Assembly: GCA_017979445.1 (NCBI GenBank)
Contig: CM030717.1
Span: forward strand, 9,877,639 to 9,941,638
Reading direction: 5' to 3'
Source of the DNA: Akebia trifoliata
Lineage: Eukaryota > Streptophyta > Magnoliopsida > Ranunculales > Lardizabalaceae
Length of the DNA: 64,000 nt
Shown in pieces: positions 24,189 to 35,047 of the stretch (its first letter is position 1; each line of letters opens with the position of its first letter). The notes beneath the pieces were generated by a model. It saw nothing but the letters and a program-made list of their open reading frames with translations, did no database searches and was not told the origin of the DNA. Both the position numbers and the translations under genes were made by a program.

Positions 24189-24541
24189 TGGCCAACAGTT
24201 TGGCAAACATTTTGGCAAACACATTTTTCAAAACATGGGTTAGAGGTCTTGGAATGGGCTGATTTTTGGTGAGGATGATCTCTATGGTGAGGAGATCATC
24301 ATCACCAAAAATCAGCCCATTCCAAAACTTCTAACCTCATCAAAAATGGTTTACAAAAAATGGACGGTTCACGATTTTTCAACTCATAAAATGGGGCTAG
24401 AAGTTTTGGAATGAGCTGATTTTTGGTGAGGATGATCTCCTCACTGTAGAGATCATCCTCACCAAAAATCAGCCCATTCCAAGACCTCTAACCCATGTTT
24501 TGAAAAAGTGTTTGCCAAAATGTTTGCCAAACTGTTGGCCA
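24189..24541. mobile_element. Fold-back element, family A (copy 3, best preserved)
   Basis: A 353-bp element with perfect ends TGGCCAACAGTTTGGC and GCCAAACTGTTGGCCA. The inverted repeats extend inward through CAAAACATGGGTTAGAGG. Inside are two near-perfect hairpins: GGCTGATTTTTGGTGAGGAT pairs with its complement across short loops of 8-10 bases. There is no ORF. Flanks TTCAA and CGGAT do not match, so no target duplication is assigned. Confidence 0.88.
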
Positions 24542-24713
24542 CGGATAGGGACCCATTTTATATTATACTACTGAGTAGCCTTGCGTTTGCTCATAAGTTA
24601 CAAAAAAAAATAGTATTTAAGATCAACTTTTTTAACATTTGATTTCAAATATTATTTTAAATTTTTATTTAAATAGTGTAATTTTAGGTGTTGTGTACCT
24701 GCATGTGGTAGAA

Positions 24714-24924
24714 TAACCCCTAGGGGTTGGCCTAGGGGCAACTCCTCAAGACGGTTAGGTCAAGTGTTCGAAACCCCATGAAGCAATGAATTCCTTAGTG
24801 CCACCCTCCAGTTCCTGTTGACTCTCGACTCAACCCGTGCATGTAGGAAATCTCGAGGGGGCGACGCGTGTGACCATGGGATTAGTCTCACCTGAGGGGT
24901 GGGGATAATGGATAAGAAAAAAAT
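24714..24924 (+). mobile_element. tRNA-derived SINE (family 1), copy 2
   Basis: A 211-bp element flanked by near-identical direct repeats ATGTGGTAGAA (24703-24713) and ATGTGATAGAA (24925-24935). TGGCCTAGGGG near 24729 fits the A-box consensus and GTTCGAAACC near 24766 fits the B box. The body matches the copy at 8594-8830, including CAATGAATTCCTTAG and GGGATTAGTCTCACC, and it ends in an A-rich tail. Confidence 0.85.
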
Positions 24925-26959
24925 ATGTGATAGAAGGGCATTTTTGTATTGAGTCAATACACCACTTTCCTTATTATCATAGGCACGGGTCATTCAAGCA
25001 TGTGTTGCCAGATAAAGACTCTTAAAAATTGTGGGCTCTAACTCATTTAGACACCCTTTTAGGGTAGGGAAATTTTATTTATACGCCAACAATCTCTAAG
25101 GGTTGGCTAATTAAATTTTTTTTTTTAATGAAAAAATGTTTTGGCCACTACATGTCAAAGGGCACCTCTTGCAACTCCATTGAATCAAGTGATCGGCAAG
25201 AGAGAAGAAAGAGAAAAATTGGAAGAGGAGGAGAGAGAGAGAGGTTGGCGTGTTGGTTCACAGGAGAAGATGTAGAGGTGACGGAGAGAGTGGTGCCCTT
25301 AAATTTTTTATTTTTTATTTTAAATTGGCTCATGTTTAAGACAACTTATTGTTTTCAAACTCATGACTTAGGTGGTGTTTGTTTACGCTAATTTTCAACG
25401 CGTATTGTTGAAAAAAAAAAATTCAGCACTTTTTGTCAAAATAATACGTTTGTTTACTCCATATTTTCAACGCTTATTGCTGAAAATAAGTAAAAAATTA
25501 TACACTATTTTGATGCTAAAAAAAAGTGCTGAAGCGATAAACACTTCACTTTTTTTGACACAGACAAGCATACCCTTCATTTTTTGGGCATGGATAAATA
25601 TGCCCTTATACTTAAAAGGATATTACCCCTTATATCCCATGGATAAGTATATAAACACCCCAGAAATTAATAAACCCACACCATGGCTAAATTGTTGTTT
25701 TATATGGGTTAAAAGTTTTGAAATGAGTTGATTTTTGGAGAGGATGATCTCTAAAAAAATCTATAAAACATAAAAACAACAAATTATGGCGTATATCAGA
25801 ATTATTCTAATACAATTTCAATTTATGCTCAAAAAATAAGTTACAAGAACGTATATTAGATAAAATGCATGAATAAAATTATCACTAAGTACTACTCATG
25901 TATTGAAGAAATGAAATAGTTTTAATAAAAGTGATACACTTGTGCATACAACTATTCTATAAAATAAAATAAAAAATTTCAAATTATGTATCAAAATTAA
26001 TTAAAAAATAATTTTAAAACAAAATCTGAAACCCCATCTTATTACTAAGAAAAAAAAAAACTGAATCATATATAATAGTTTTGCACAAAAATTGGCATTA
26101 GATCAACAATGATATTCCTCAAAACACATCCCCGCATCCAATTTCACCTTAAATGTGTAATAAATTAGCCTATAGGTTTATTGGCCAAGTGGATGAGCCA
26201 TGGTGAATGTATAAATTGAAAGACTCTAGTGGGATAAAGAGAGAGATATTAACCAATTGTTACATAGTTTCGAAGGAGTGATAGGTCAATTAATATTATC
26301 ATCGTCCTCCAATGATGAATGGCGCAATATGTTATTGTATATATATTGGGGAAAAAAAAAAGAAGCAAAGTGGTAATTCTAACAACAATATAGGAGAAAT
26401 AAACCACATTAGTTTTTTCGATAAATAAACCACGATATTTGTCAATGGCTAAATTGTTGAAGAATGATGACAGCTTATGAAATGAACACCAAACTATCAA
26501 AAGTTTTTTGTGAACTATTTGTGACTTACATGTTAGATTTTAATAATTTGTGTTTCGTTTTGGTTTCTTTCTCTTTTTTTTTTTTTCTTCTAATTTTTGA
26601 TACCATGACCTTGATTTCTTTTGTCAAGTAATTTCTATTTACTAACAATGGTTTCAAATATTCTCCGAGATTGATTGAGATGACTTGCAAAATGAGGCGG
26701 ACATTCTATGTGAATCATCTCACATACACGCTGTCGTGATAGACAACTGAGATGACTAGTTAGAATGATATTTTGAAAATCTTGACTGAGTCAATAACGA
26801 TATTATATTTTAATTAAAATAATTATTTATTATAATTTAAATGTTTATTATTTAAATAGAAACATCAAGACTCTTAGATAAGGAAATCTGAACAAATTAT
26901 GCTTGGCACTTTTGATAGCCTCAATTATCGTTTAAATATGAGTGCTGATTTTCTAACTA

Positions 26960-27165
26960 GAAAGTCTTCACTTGGTCAATAATCAGATGGTGTGGCATAG
27001 ACACAAAACCATAGATCTATTTCCTCAGGATGTACAATTGCAAATCCCCATAAAAGATGTGTAGTTGTGTATCCCAAGGAAACATATCAATGGTTTCCTA
27101 TCCGAGCCACATCAACTGAGTATTGACCGACTGAAGACTTTTTAGTTAGAAAATCATTATTCTTT
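26960..27165. mobile_element. Fold-back element, family C (copy 1)
   Basis: Outer arms GATTTTCTAACTAGAAAGTC and GACTTTTTAGTTAGAAAATC are inverse complements with few mismatches. Further inside are matching TGGTCAATAATCAGAT-like and GATGTACAATTG / AGTTGTGTATCCCAAGGAAA blocks. The element is non-coding. The same inner core (GGGATACACAACTG) occurs at 56039-56207. Confidence 0.65.
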
Positions 27166-28697
27166 AAATATGGTGACAAAATTCAGATTTAAGCTATATT
27201 TGGAGAGGTGTCAATTTGTTAATTTGGATCATTTGGAAAAATTTAATATATTTTTAGTATATTTTTATAAAAGTCCAACTAGCCTAACTAAGAAAGGATT
27301 TCACCTTCACTAAAGGTCCTTGGGCTCACCTTGTGGCATCCAAAATCATGATCCGATGCATTAGGGTTGTAGAGGATAAAATTCTATGAACTGAATTTTT
27401 ATATTTATATTTAAAAACTTAATTTTCATTGTTAAATTTTAATTTTAAGTTTGGGAGTTACATGAAAATTGGTAGCGGTCATGACAGTTGCCCCCACCCA
27501 AGAATTTTTAAAACTTACAAAACTCTATTAATAATTTTAATATATTTTGAGTTTGCCCTCACATTGGGAATTTTTGGTATAGTTGCCCATTCAAATTTTT
27601 ATGAATATTTGAGACACCCCTTACTTTCAAAATCAGTATATGCCCCTTCAATTTTTTGCGATATTTGAGATACCACTATTTTTCTAGCTGATGACATGCC
27701 CTCCCTCAATATTTTTGCTGATTTGCCCCCCTTCACTTTTGGGTGAATATTTGAAATACTCTTGTGTTTTCAAACAAACTGAAGACATGTGCCACATTAT
27801 CCTTGTTCTTTCCTACAATGAAAAAAAATAACCTAAGTACCTTCAACCTTAACCTATAACTACAAACCCTTCATGTCTTAAAATCAGAAATCTTCAAACT
27901 CCTCAACTTGTATAGAAGATTAATTTTAATTTATATTTAATTTCATCTTCAATCCATCATTTTGAACTTTCCATTAGTCCCTTTGCAAAATTTTCTTTTA
28001 AAAAATTGCATGTTCTTCTCCAAAGATCCTACCTTGTTCTTTAGTTTTGAAGGTAAAGTAGATTAATCCAATGATCTAAGATTAGGGTAAAATTTTTACC
28101 TTGGGAAGAAAAATGAAATGATTTTTATTTTCGGATGAAGATGAGGGTATTGAGGTCATTTTCATTTGCCATTAAATAAGACCGAGGTCATAGAGGCATA
28201 TAAGCATTTTGGTCAATATTTGAGCCCCTATTATGTTTTATACTTATGACCTTGTCTATTGACTTGGGTCTTTTCTCATAGATTAATAAGAAGTGACCTA
28301 AATACCCTTTTCTTCAACTTCTAACCAAAAAACCTTTGAATTTTCAGCTCATAAGAGTTACTCATCTTCAAGTTCTTCGACCTTATCAATCAATTCTAGT
28401 TTGTTCACACTACAACAAAATCTTGGCTATGCCATTGATAATGGTCCATTTTCAAAACCTTAGATTAAACTCAAATGAAATTATGTTTTGAATTTTTTTA
28501 TCTAAGTTTTTCGATGAAATTTAGAGGGTTGCAATGTTGGACTATTGATGTGGTAATCTATTTGAGCAAATAACCCTAATTTAGGCTAAAAAACTTATTA
28601 TATTACTAAGAAAAGTGTTTCTTTTTTATAATTTGGCCAAAGAATGTATAATAATAATAATAAAGTAATTTTTTAAAAAAACTATAAGATATTAATA

Positions 28698-28865
28698 GTA
28701 CGAGTCTGGCCAAAGCATCCTTTCAAAAAGAGAAAGGTCTTGAGTTCAAGCCCCCTCATTGGCCACACACACATGTATCCGGGGTTTTGGGTAAGATATG
28801 ATGATTTAAGAAGTTAGTTGCCTCACCCCTGCTAGTCGGACCTATAGATCTGAAACTATGTCTTA
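28698..28865 (+). repeat. SINE-like element, family 2, copy 2
   Basis: It has a possible A box (TCTGGCCAAAGC near 28705), a B-box-like GAGTTCAAGCCC (near 28742), and the shared body GGTAAGATATGATGATTTAA and CTGCTAGTCGGACCTATAG. It is homologous to 345-560 and 45345-45460. Ends are not defined by target duplications. Confidence 0.5.
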
Positions 28866-29084
28866 GAGTCTATTAAATAATTTCCCTTTTTTAAGGGTAG
28901 ATACATGGAAGAGTAATTTTAGTAGCGAACTAACTAGTTTTTTAATCACGAGTTGTGATAATCAGACTCTCTTTATGGGGATGACAGTTGTGCATCCTGA
29001 GGAAACTATGATTCTAGGCTCTAGCCCATGCCATGTTAGGGAGCATAGTCAGAAAATCATGGCTCCCAATTAAATCAATGTTTT

Positions 29085-29315
29085 TTTTTTATACAAGTCA
29101 TGATAATTTGGCTCTCTCATGTGGCATACTCAAAATACTCTCATGATATGGCATGTGCTAGAACCATAGATTTTGCCTTGGGATACATATTTTCATATCC
29201 TGATAAATATGTGCAATTATTTATCTCAAGGAAAAATATCTATAGTTCTAGCACATACTACATAAAGAGAGTATTTTGAGTATGCCGCATGGGGGAATTA
29301 GAAAATCATTATTCT
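29085..29315. mobile_element. Fold-back element, family C (copy 2)
   Basis: GTGGCATACTCAAAATACTC on the left pairs with GAGTATTTTGAGTATGCCGC on the right. Inside, TGTGCTAGAACCATAGAT pairs with ATCTATAGTTCTAGCACAT. A further related hairpin follows at about 29330-29575 (TGACAATCTGACTACCCCAC with GTGGGATAGTCAAATTATCA). All are non-coding. Confidence 0.65.
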
Positions 29316-29792
29316 TTTCATACCTGCAAATTTTGAGTTGTGACAATCTGACTACCCCACTAGCATACTCAATTGACTATTTGACATGACAAGTTTCGAA
29401 ATCATAGATCTGTGCTTCACGAAAAACACGATTCCCTTCTGATACACTTTTTTATGGGAAAGTGCAGACGAGTACCCTGAAGAGTACAGATCTACGGTTC
29501 CCAAACATGTCACGTCAGGGTAGTCGATTGAGTTTGCCAAGTGGGATAGTCAAATTATCACGATTTGCAAATTTTCTCAAATTTATTCGAAAATTCAATG
29601 AGTTTTGTAACGGTATTAGATAAAGCGCTCATAGGAAGTAGGGTTTGAATTTGAACGGGTGCATTTCATAATGAAAAAAAAAAAAAAAACCGACACATTT
29701 TTATTTTTAAATTATACATAAATTGCTTACTCAAATACCTGATTCTCTCCCAGTAAGATCTTAAACCCGACTAACAAATAAAAAGCATAAAA

Positions 29793-30191
29793 TCAACAAT
29801 CATGGGGCTGGGGAGGGTCAGTCGGTTTCTGATAAACAGAAGGCATCTCGGTCTTAGTAGAATTAGAAACCCGACTTCCAAAAAGCAAAAACCCGATGGA
29901 ATGCCCAGCAACAGCGACAAGGAATATTCCAGCATTAAAGGACATGATAGCGAGCATGACCAAGTAGGATAACCCGACTCGAATAGCATGCATGAGAGTC
30001 TGCACTAGCCCAGCCACTACATGGTTCGAACCTGAACCTTGTTTGATCAGTCGAGAATGAGATAGCCATTCGACAAGAACCACGGTTAGGAAGATGAAGA
30101 TCAAGGCCAAAACATACATGCCAATGCTCATGTTGGGCCAACCCGAGAACAGAATTTTGGTGTTCTTGCCCCAGAAGAAGGTCATGTGCAT
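29793..30191 (-). CDS. COPT copy B, 3' part (N-terminus removed by retrotransposon)
   Basis: An open frame of 132 residues with the whole membrane core of a Ctr copper transporter: MTFFWGK at 3-9, first segment about 24-43, MxxxM (M79, M83) in the second, GxxxG (G96, G100) in the third, and a C-terminal tail ending PPQPHDC. Its first ATG lies in the 5-bp target duplication at the retrotransposon border. The 5' part of the gene is at 41744-41817. Counting the duplication once, the two parts join in frame to 155 codons plus stop, close to the 157 of copy C, so nothing but the insertion broke the gene. The core has no stop or frameshift. Without the Met/His-rich N-terminus it could still form a pore, or it may be dead. 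The 3' LTR could supply a promoter (see findings). Confidence 0.9.
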   Translation of the reverse strand: MHMTFFWGKNTKILFSGWPNMSIGMYVLALIFIFLTVVLVEWLSHSRLIKQGSGSNHVVAGLVQTLMHAIRVGLSYLVMLAIMSFNAGIFLVAVAGHSIGFLLFGSRVSNSTKTEMPSVYQKPTDPPQPHDC

Positions 30192-30739
30192 TGTAGATGC
30201 AAGAATTTGCTCTACACTTTTCCTCTCCTAGCTCGGGCGGACCTGCAAATCAGCCCACTCCGACGATCAAGTTAGACAAATTAATTAGTGTAATTTAGTT
30301 TAGAGAGGAGAAGAATTCGAACCTCTTTTACCCATAGTCCTCTTCTTTTTATAGGCGTTAAACTTGATCGTTTTCTGTGCCATCCTTTGAAATGATCCAA
30401 GGCAGTTAGGTTACTAAAGGTAGTTAGCTCACTCCCTGACATGTCAGCTGCAGGAGTTGTTGCAACTACCGTGCCACTTCTGGGATGATTATGGCTGATT
30501 TGACATGATGTGGGTTGTTAGTGCTGTCAATCAATGGCATATCTGTCAGATCCGTCTTACCGACCTATACTGTAATTGTCCGGGCTACTTAATTGGTCGG
30601 CAACCACATTCTGATCTGGTTATCCGTGCACCCGAAAAGTCTAATAAACTGGTCTTATATGGCAGTCTATCCGAGCTTAAATCCATTACTTCCGGGCTTT
30701 GCTCGAGCCACGTGTCCATGCTTAAGAATTTTCCCCACA
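30192..30739 (-). repeat. 3' LTR of the Gypsy element
   Basis: 548 bp, same length as the 5' LTR. The element lies on the minus strand, so this copy is the 3' LTR and borders the COPT copy B frame. A TATAAAAA box reads leftward at 30353-30346, about 155 bases before the COPT ATG. Confidence 0.95.
30346..30353 (-). promoter_or_regulatory. LTR TATA box facing COPT copy B
   Basis: TATAAAAA on the minus strand. A start site 25-35 bases downstream would lie near 30315-30325. From there to 30192 the minus strand has no ATG, so the first AUG of such a transcript would be the COPT ATG at 30191. The 5' LTR has the matching box TATAAAAG near 41350-41357. Confidence 0.55.
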
Positions 30740-30750
30740 ATACCCCCTCT
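30740..30750 (-). other. Polypurine tract of the Gypsy element
   Basis: Directly inside the 3' LTR the minus strand reads AGAGGGGGTAT, a purine-rich primer site for plus-strand DNA synthesis in LTR retrotransposons. Confidence 0.8.
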
Positions 30751-31114
30751 CGAGGGCTCGGGCAGACTGCTCGGGGGCTCGAGAATGCTAATAAGATATT
30801 AGAAACTTGACATGTGGCGGCCTCTCATTGGGTCTCAGCTGGGATTAATGATTTCTTTATGGCAAATCGTTAACTAGCCTTTTCATTTTTCGAGGACGGC
30901 GGTCGGTAGAGCTGCTCTCGTGAGGTGTGCAATGCCTGCTGAGTTATACGGTGCAATTATGTACAGAGTACACGTGGCGTTCTGTGAATAGCTTGATTAG
31001 CGTGCGAATTTCGAACGGTCATATCGGATCTCCTAACAATTAATACCCCATCATTGTTCGCTTAAGAGATCTTAGCCATTGATTTCAATCGCGAATCTCG
31101 AGGCCTCTCAGGTT

Positions 31115-31122
31115 TATAAATA
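31115..31122 (+). promoter_or_regulatory. TATA box of the antisense gene in the Gypsy element
   Basis: TATAAATA lies about 240 bases upstream of the antisense ORF start at 31364 and reads in its direction, followed by a pyrimidine-rich leader. It suggests that the antisense gene has its own promoter and does not depend on the LTR. Confidence 0.5.
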
Positions 31123-32506
31123 CCCCACTCATTTCTGGTTTCCGTTTTCACTTTGATTTCCCTTGCCGTTACGCTGTCCTTCTGCCCTCTCGCGCCTTTT
31201 CTGCCTTCGCCCGCGTTTTCACTAGTGCCCCTGCTGCGCCTTCTTAGTGCCCTCGCGCCACCAACTGTCCAGCCATCCAAGGCTTCCTGATTCCTCGCAG
31301 AAGAGAACAAGGTAACCAGATCAAGGTCCCTCCCCTCTCCTCTGCCCCCTTTCTCCCTTCAAAATGGCCAAGGGGAAATCCCATTCCCCTGTTCGCCCTC
31401 CACTGGGAGCTGTCCGGGATGTTTTCGGCATCCCCAGCGGTGTGGGTCTGTCCTACGTGGATGAGACCCTTGCCCAGCGTGAGTGTTCCTCAGGTGCTAC
31501 TGTGGTACACTGGGGACAATTGAAGGCGGGCCTCCGAGTTCCTCTTAGCAGGCTAACTCGAGAGGTGCTGAACTTCTATAGGAGGGCTCCTGGCGAGATG
31601 AGCTGGAACTTCTTCTGTCTAATTCAAGCCTTCGAGCTTATAAATGACAGACTGGAAGAATGCCTGCAGCTCGGCCTTCCGGACATTAGGGCCCAGTTTG
31701 TTCTTAAAAAATGTCCGAACAGGCCGGGTTTCTTTTATCTTTCCAAGAAGAGGGGGAAGCCATCCTTGATCGAGCTTCTTGACTCGGACAAGGACTAGTT
31801 TTTATTTCCAATCCAACTCTCCAGTCAGTGGGAAGGCGTTTCCGGGGACGAGCTTCCCCCCTTGTTGTATCAATCCTTCAACCCCCATGGTGAGTGTTTC
31901 TCAGTTCTCTTCTTCTTGTTTTTACCAATTTCCTTTCCTGAAGACTGATTTTGTATTGTTTGATTCTACGCAGATCCGACCAAAGATAAGTTTCCAGGGG
32001 ATTCGGTAGTGATCACCCATCTCTTCTCCAACCCCAATCTCTACATCCACGCCACTGCCTTCCTTCCCCCCAACGTCCGTCCGTCTGACATGGCGTTGTA
32101 GTCCAAGCGTCCTCCGCCAATAATAGGCTCCGACTCCGAGGAGGAAGTGGCGGAAGTCCTTCTTACTCTGCCCATTGGAACCCCCGGGGTGGGGCGTGCC
32201 GCCAGGGAGGACGAAGAGGAAGAGGAAGACCACCAGCCTCTCCTCAAGAGGTTGAGGAGGGGCCCTCGCTCCCCGGCTCCAGTGCTCCAACTGCCTCCTG
32301 CTGCTGAGGGGGCAGGCCAACTAGCCGAGGTATCTCAAGCATCCTCGGCTGGTTCGGTACAGAGGGGAAGCCTACCCCCCTTCTCCCTGGGTGATACAGC
32401 CCATGGTTGGGGGAAGGCCGGTGTCGGACAGGGACTCATCCTTGTCCAACCCGACGGTAGCCAGGGCTGCTTTTGAAGCGTCCGCGCTACCGCGGGACGT
32501 GGAGAA

Positions 32507-34181
32507 TGTAGACACCCAAATTTGATCGGGCCCTCGACGCAAAATGCCCCAAAAATCGTAAAAATTGGAATGGGCTCCGAGGCCCAAACCTATAAAAATA
32601 CAACGTATTTTGTCATCATATTTTCAATAGACGGCCCAAGGCCTCTCACGTGGCCCACGGACCAAATCCCTTACCATCCTTCTAAACCCAACTCAACTCA
32701 ATCCAACATAAGTCCAAACCCATTATCCAAGCCTATTCAACTCAACCCAAATCCATTCCTATTCAACCAACAACCTAAGCCCAACCAAACACATTACCCA
32801 AACCCAACACATTACACAAGCCTAATTCTCTACCCAAGCCCAACATCACAACCAATCACCCAACATCATCAAGATATGACACATGTCATCACCCCATCTC
32901 ACCTCCCTCATCCAACCACTAACCCCATCACCTTAACTATCCCATTACTTTTCTTTAAATACCATCTACCCATACTTACAACCTACACCCTCCCTAACCT
33001 ATCCTATCCATTCTCTCAAATCAAACACTTACAACCTACACCTCCCCCTAATCTACCCCCATCATTCTCTACAAAACCCATCTCTACAACCTAAACTTAC
33101 GCCTATCCTCTCAAATCAAACACTCATCATTTCCTATCAACTCATCTCAACCCTTCATTTCCACCCACTTTGACACATGGCATCATCTCCTTCACCCTCC
33201 AAAAATATCATCAACCACCCCCTTAAATCCTCCATTCTCTTAAAATCAAATACCATTTAATCACAACCACCATCTTAAACTCATCTCACCAAACACTCCA
33301 CCCAAATGGGTTGGGTAGGATCCAAACCATTTGGGTCAAAACTCACCCATTTAACCCCTCTTCCCTAAATACCCTCCAATCTCCTCTAAATTACACCCAC
33401 TTCTCTCTCAAACTCATAACCGTTCTATCATTTTTCTTCACTTCACCCCATTATACCCTTAAAATAACCCCACAACCTCTATAAAAACCCCATCACTCTC
33501 AACTCTCAATCCTTAATGAAAAATCCCACATCCAACCCTCCAAAAGATAAAAAAGAAACCACTCTCTCAACCTTTCTCTCTTAACCAATTCTACTACCTC
33601 TACTCTCAACTCATCTCAACTCTCAATCTTCTCTCAAACAAGTCAAGTAAAGAAAAAGAAGACTCATCAAAGAAAGTCAAAGGAAGTCAAGGAAGGAACA
33701 AGGTGAGTTTGGAAAAGGCACACCCCCTTCAACTTCCCTCCTCTACTCACCCCTTTCTATACACTTTCACACACACCACAATGATTTGAGTCCTTCAAGG
33801 GCCCTTTTTTTAATAAGGGTGCCCTCAATGGATTAAATCAACATCAAAGCCCCTCATGCTTGAGGGCACATATCGACTCTTTTCTATTTTATTTTTCTTT
33901 TATTTTAAAAGATCGAATCCGAGGTTACCACATTACGTAGATGGAGTACGGTGCCTAACACCTTCCCTACTCCATAAATGGACCCCCTTACCTTTGAATC
34001 AAAGGTTGGACCATGCACCTTATCCTACGAGAGTCATTAAAAAATGTCAAAATGACATGTTTTTTCAAAAATACAAATTCGGGTGACCATTCACACCCAT
34101 TTCCGAACATGAATAGTGACGACTCCAAAACACCCCAAAGTGGAGGGATGTTTAAAAAATGATGAAAATCCCATGTCCACA
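32507..34181 (+). mobile_element. Nested solo LTR of a second LTR retrotransposon family
   Basis: 1,675 bp beginning TGTAGACACCC and ending ATGTCCACA, flanked by a perfect GAGAA duplication (32502-32506 and 34182-34186). No internal coding region is present, so it is a solo LTR left by recombination, lying in + orientation. A TATAAAAA box at 33480-33487 fits that orientation. Its first kilobase is almost free of G on the + strand. Removing it and one duplication restores the reading frame of the antisense gene across the site. Confidence 0.92.
33480..33487 (+). promoter_or_regulatory. TATA box of the solo LTR
   Basis: TATAAAAA followed by CCCCATCACTCTCAAC. Its position near the 3' third fits a U3-R boundary about 30 bases further on. 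Confidence 0.5.
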
Positions 34182-35047
34182 GAGAAGACTCGCCAAAGTT
34201 TTGCAAGTGACTCGGCGAAGTTTTCTAATGACGCATTCCGTGCTCTGGCCGCGGTAAGTCTTATTCATTTTATTTCCTTTGACATTTACTTTCTAGGCTT
34301 GCAATCTTCTAACACCCCCTCTTTTTTTTACTTCCAAGCACAACATGTCGTGGCCAAGCTTGCTAAAGCTCGCGACACCTCGGCGCATGACTTCAAAGTC
34401 ACTGAGGATCGCATTCTTCAGCTTCAAGCTGAAAGGGATGCAGCTGCGGCCAATTCCCAAAAGCTCCAATCAAGCCTGGATAGCGCACTATCCGAGCTAG
34501 AGCAAAATAAAGATCGACTCGCTCTGGCGGAGGGGAAGATTTCTTCTTTGGAAGAACTGGTGAAGGCCAAAGAAGTGGAGCAAGAGAGAGCCCTCCAGGA
34601 TCAACTCAATTCCCTTCAAACACAATTGGATTCCTCGGAGGAGGCTTGGGAGAAAGCCTATAACAAAGTGAAGACGAAGCTAAGGAAGGCTGAGGAGACG
34701 ACGAAGAAATCTGAAATTGTCCCGGTCGTTGTCCCCGAGCCTGTCCCTGAGCCAATCATCGATGATACTCCCGAGCCGATTCCTGAAGATCTGGCAGCAC
34801 CAACCGAGGACCGAACCTCCAATGATGCAGAGGCTAACCTTGAGGCAAATGCCTGCTCATTTTTCTTCCTTTTTGTAATACAGTTTTTGAATTTTGAAAT
34901 GTAAATTTTCCTTCCATATAAATAGAAATACTTTTTGCAACTTTCGCGTCATCTGTTCTTTCTTTTCCATCCCCTTTTTGTTTTCATATTGGGATTTGCT
35001 GTTAAGACCCTGCTTTTATTTTGGCCCACTTTCTAAGCTCGTCACCT

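Larger units (their letters stand above)
22770..29792. other. Repeat-rich spacer between COPT copies A and B
   Basis: No gene is supported. It contains a family A fold-back element (24189-24541), a partial family A copy (about 25690-25755), a SINE (24714-24924), a run of family C fold-back elements (about 26960-29575) and a SINE-like block (28698-28865). A dispersed repeat of unknown class (about 27470-28400, with CTAAATACCCTTTTCTTCAA) returns near 61400, 62160 and 62950. Stretches near 23640-23740 and 27240-27400 are partly inverted copies of each other (CCTTAGCAAGGGTGAAATCC, GATCCGATGC). Confidence 0.55.
31364..34904 (+). pseudogene. Antisense accessory gene of the Tat-like element (putative gypsy-type transposon domain protein), disrupted
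   Basis: It runs opposite to gag-pol between integrase and 3' LTR, where Tat-type elements carry an antisense ORF of unknown function. The first part (31364-31795) encodes GAVRDVFGIPSGVGLSYV, the motif WGQLKAGLRVPLSRL and EMSWNFFCLIQAFELI, typical of the plant putative-gypsy-type-transposon family. A TAG at 31796 interrupts a frame that otherwise continues. GTGAGT at 31890 and CAG before 31974 mark a likely 84-bp intron that keeps the frame, and a second TAG is at 32099. An acidic, proline-rich middle follows (EEEVAEV, EDEEEEEDH), then the solo LTR (32507-34181). After that comes a long coiled coil (about 34340-34700, heptads rich in L, A, E, K, Q) and a PEP-rich tail. Function unknown; this copy is broken by the insertion and two stops. 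Confidence 0.75.

Noticed and set aside
25370..25500. Possible hAT or Harbinger left end (GGTGGTGTTTGTTTACG)
   Set aside because: No matching right end or target duplication could be found.
32522..33094. 190-codon open frame rich in P, N, S, T and L
   Set aside because: It lies wholly in the G-poor part of the solo LTR. Lack of G on one strand removes TAG and TGA stops and makes long chance frames.
34254..34338. Second intron in the antisense gene (GTAAGT to AAG)
   Set aside because: Splicing at these sites would shift the frame, while reading through keeps the coiled coil in frame, so the intron is not claimed.
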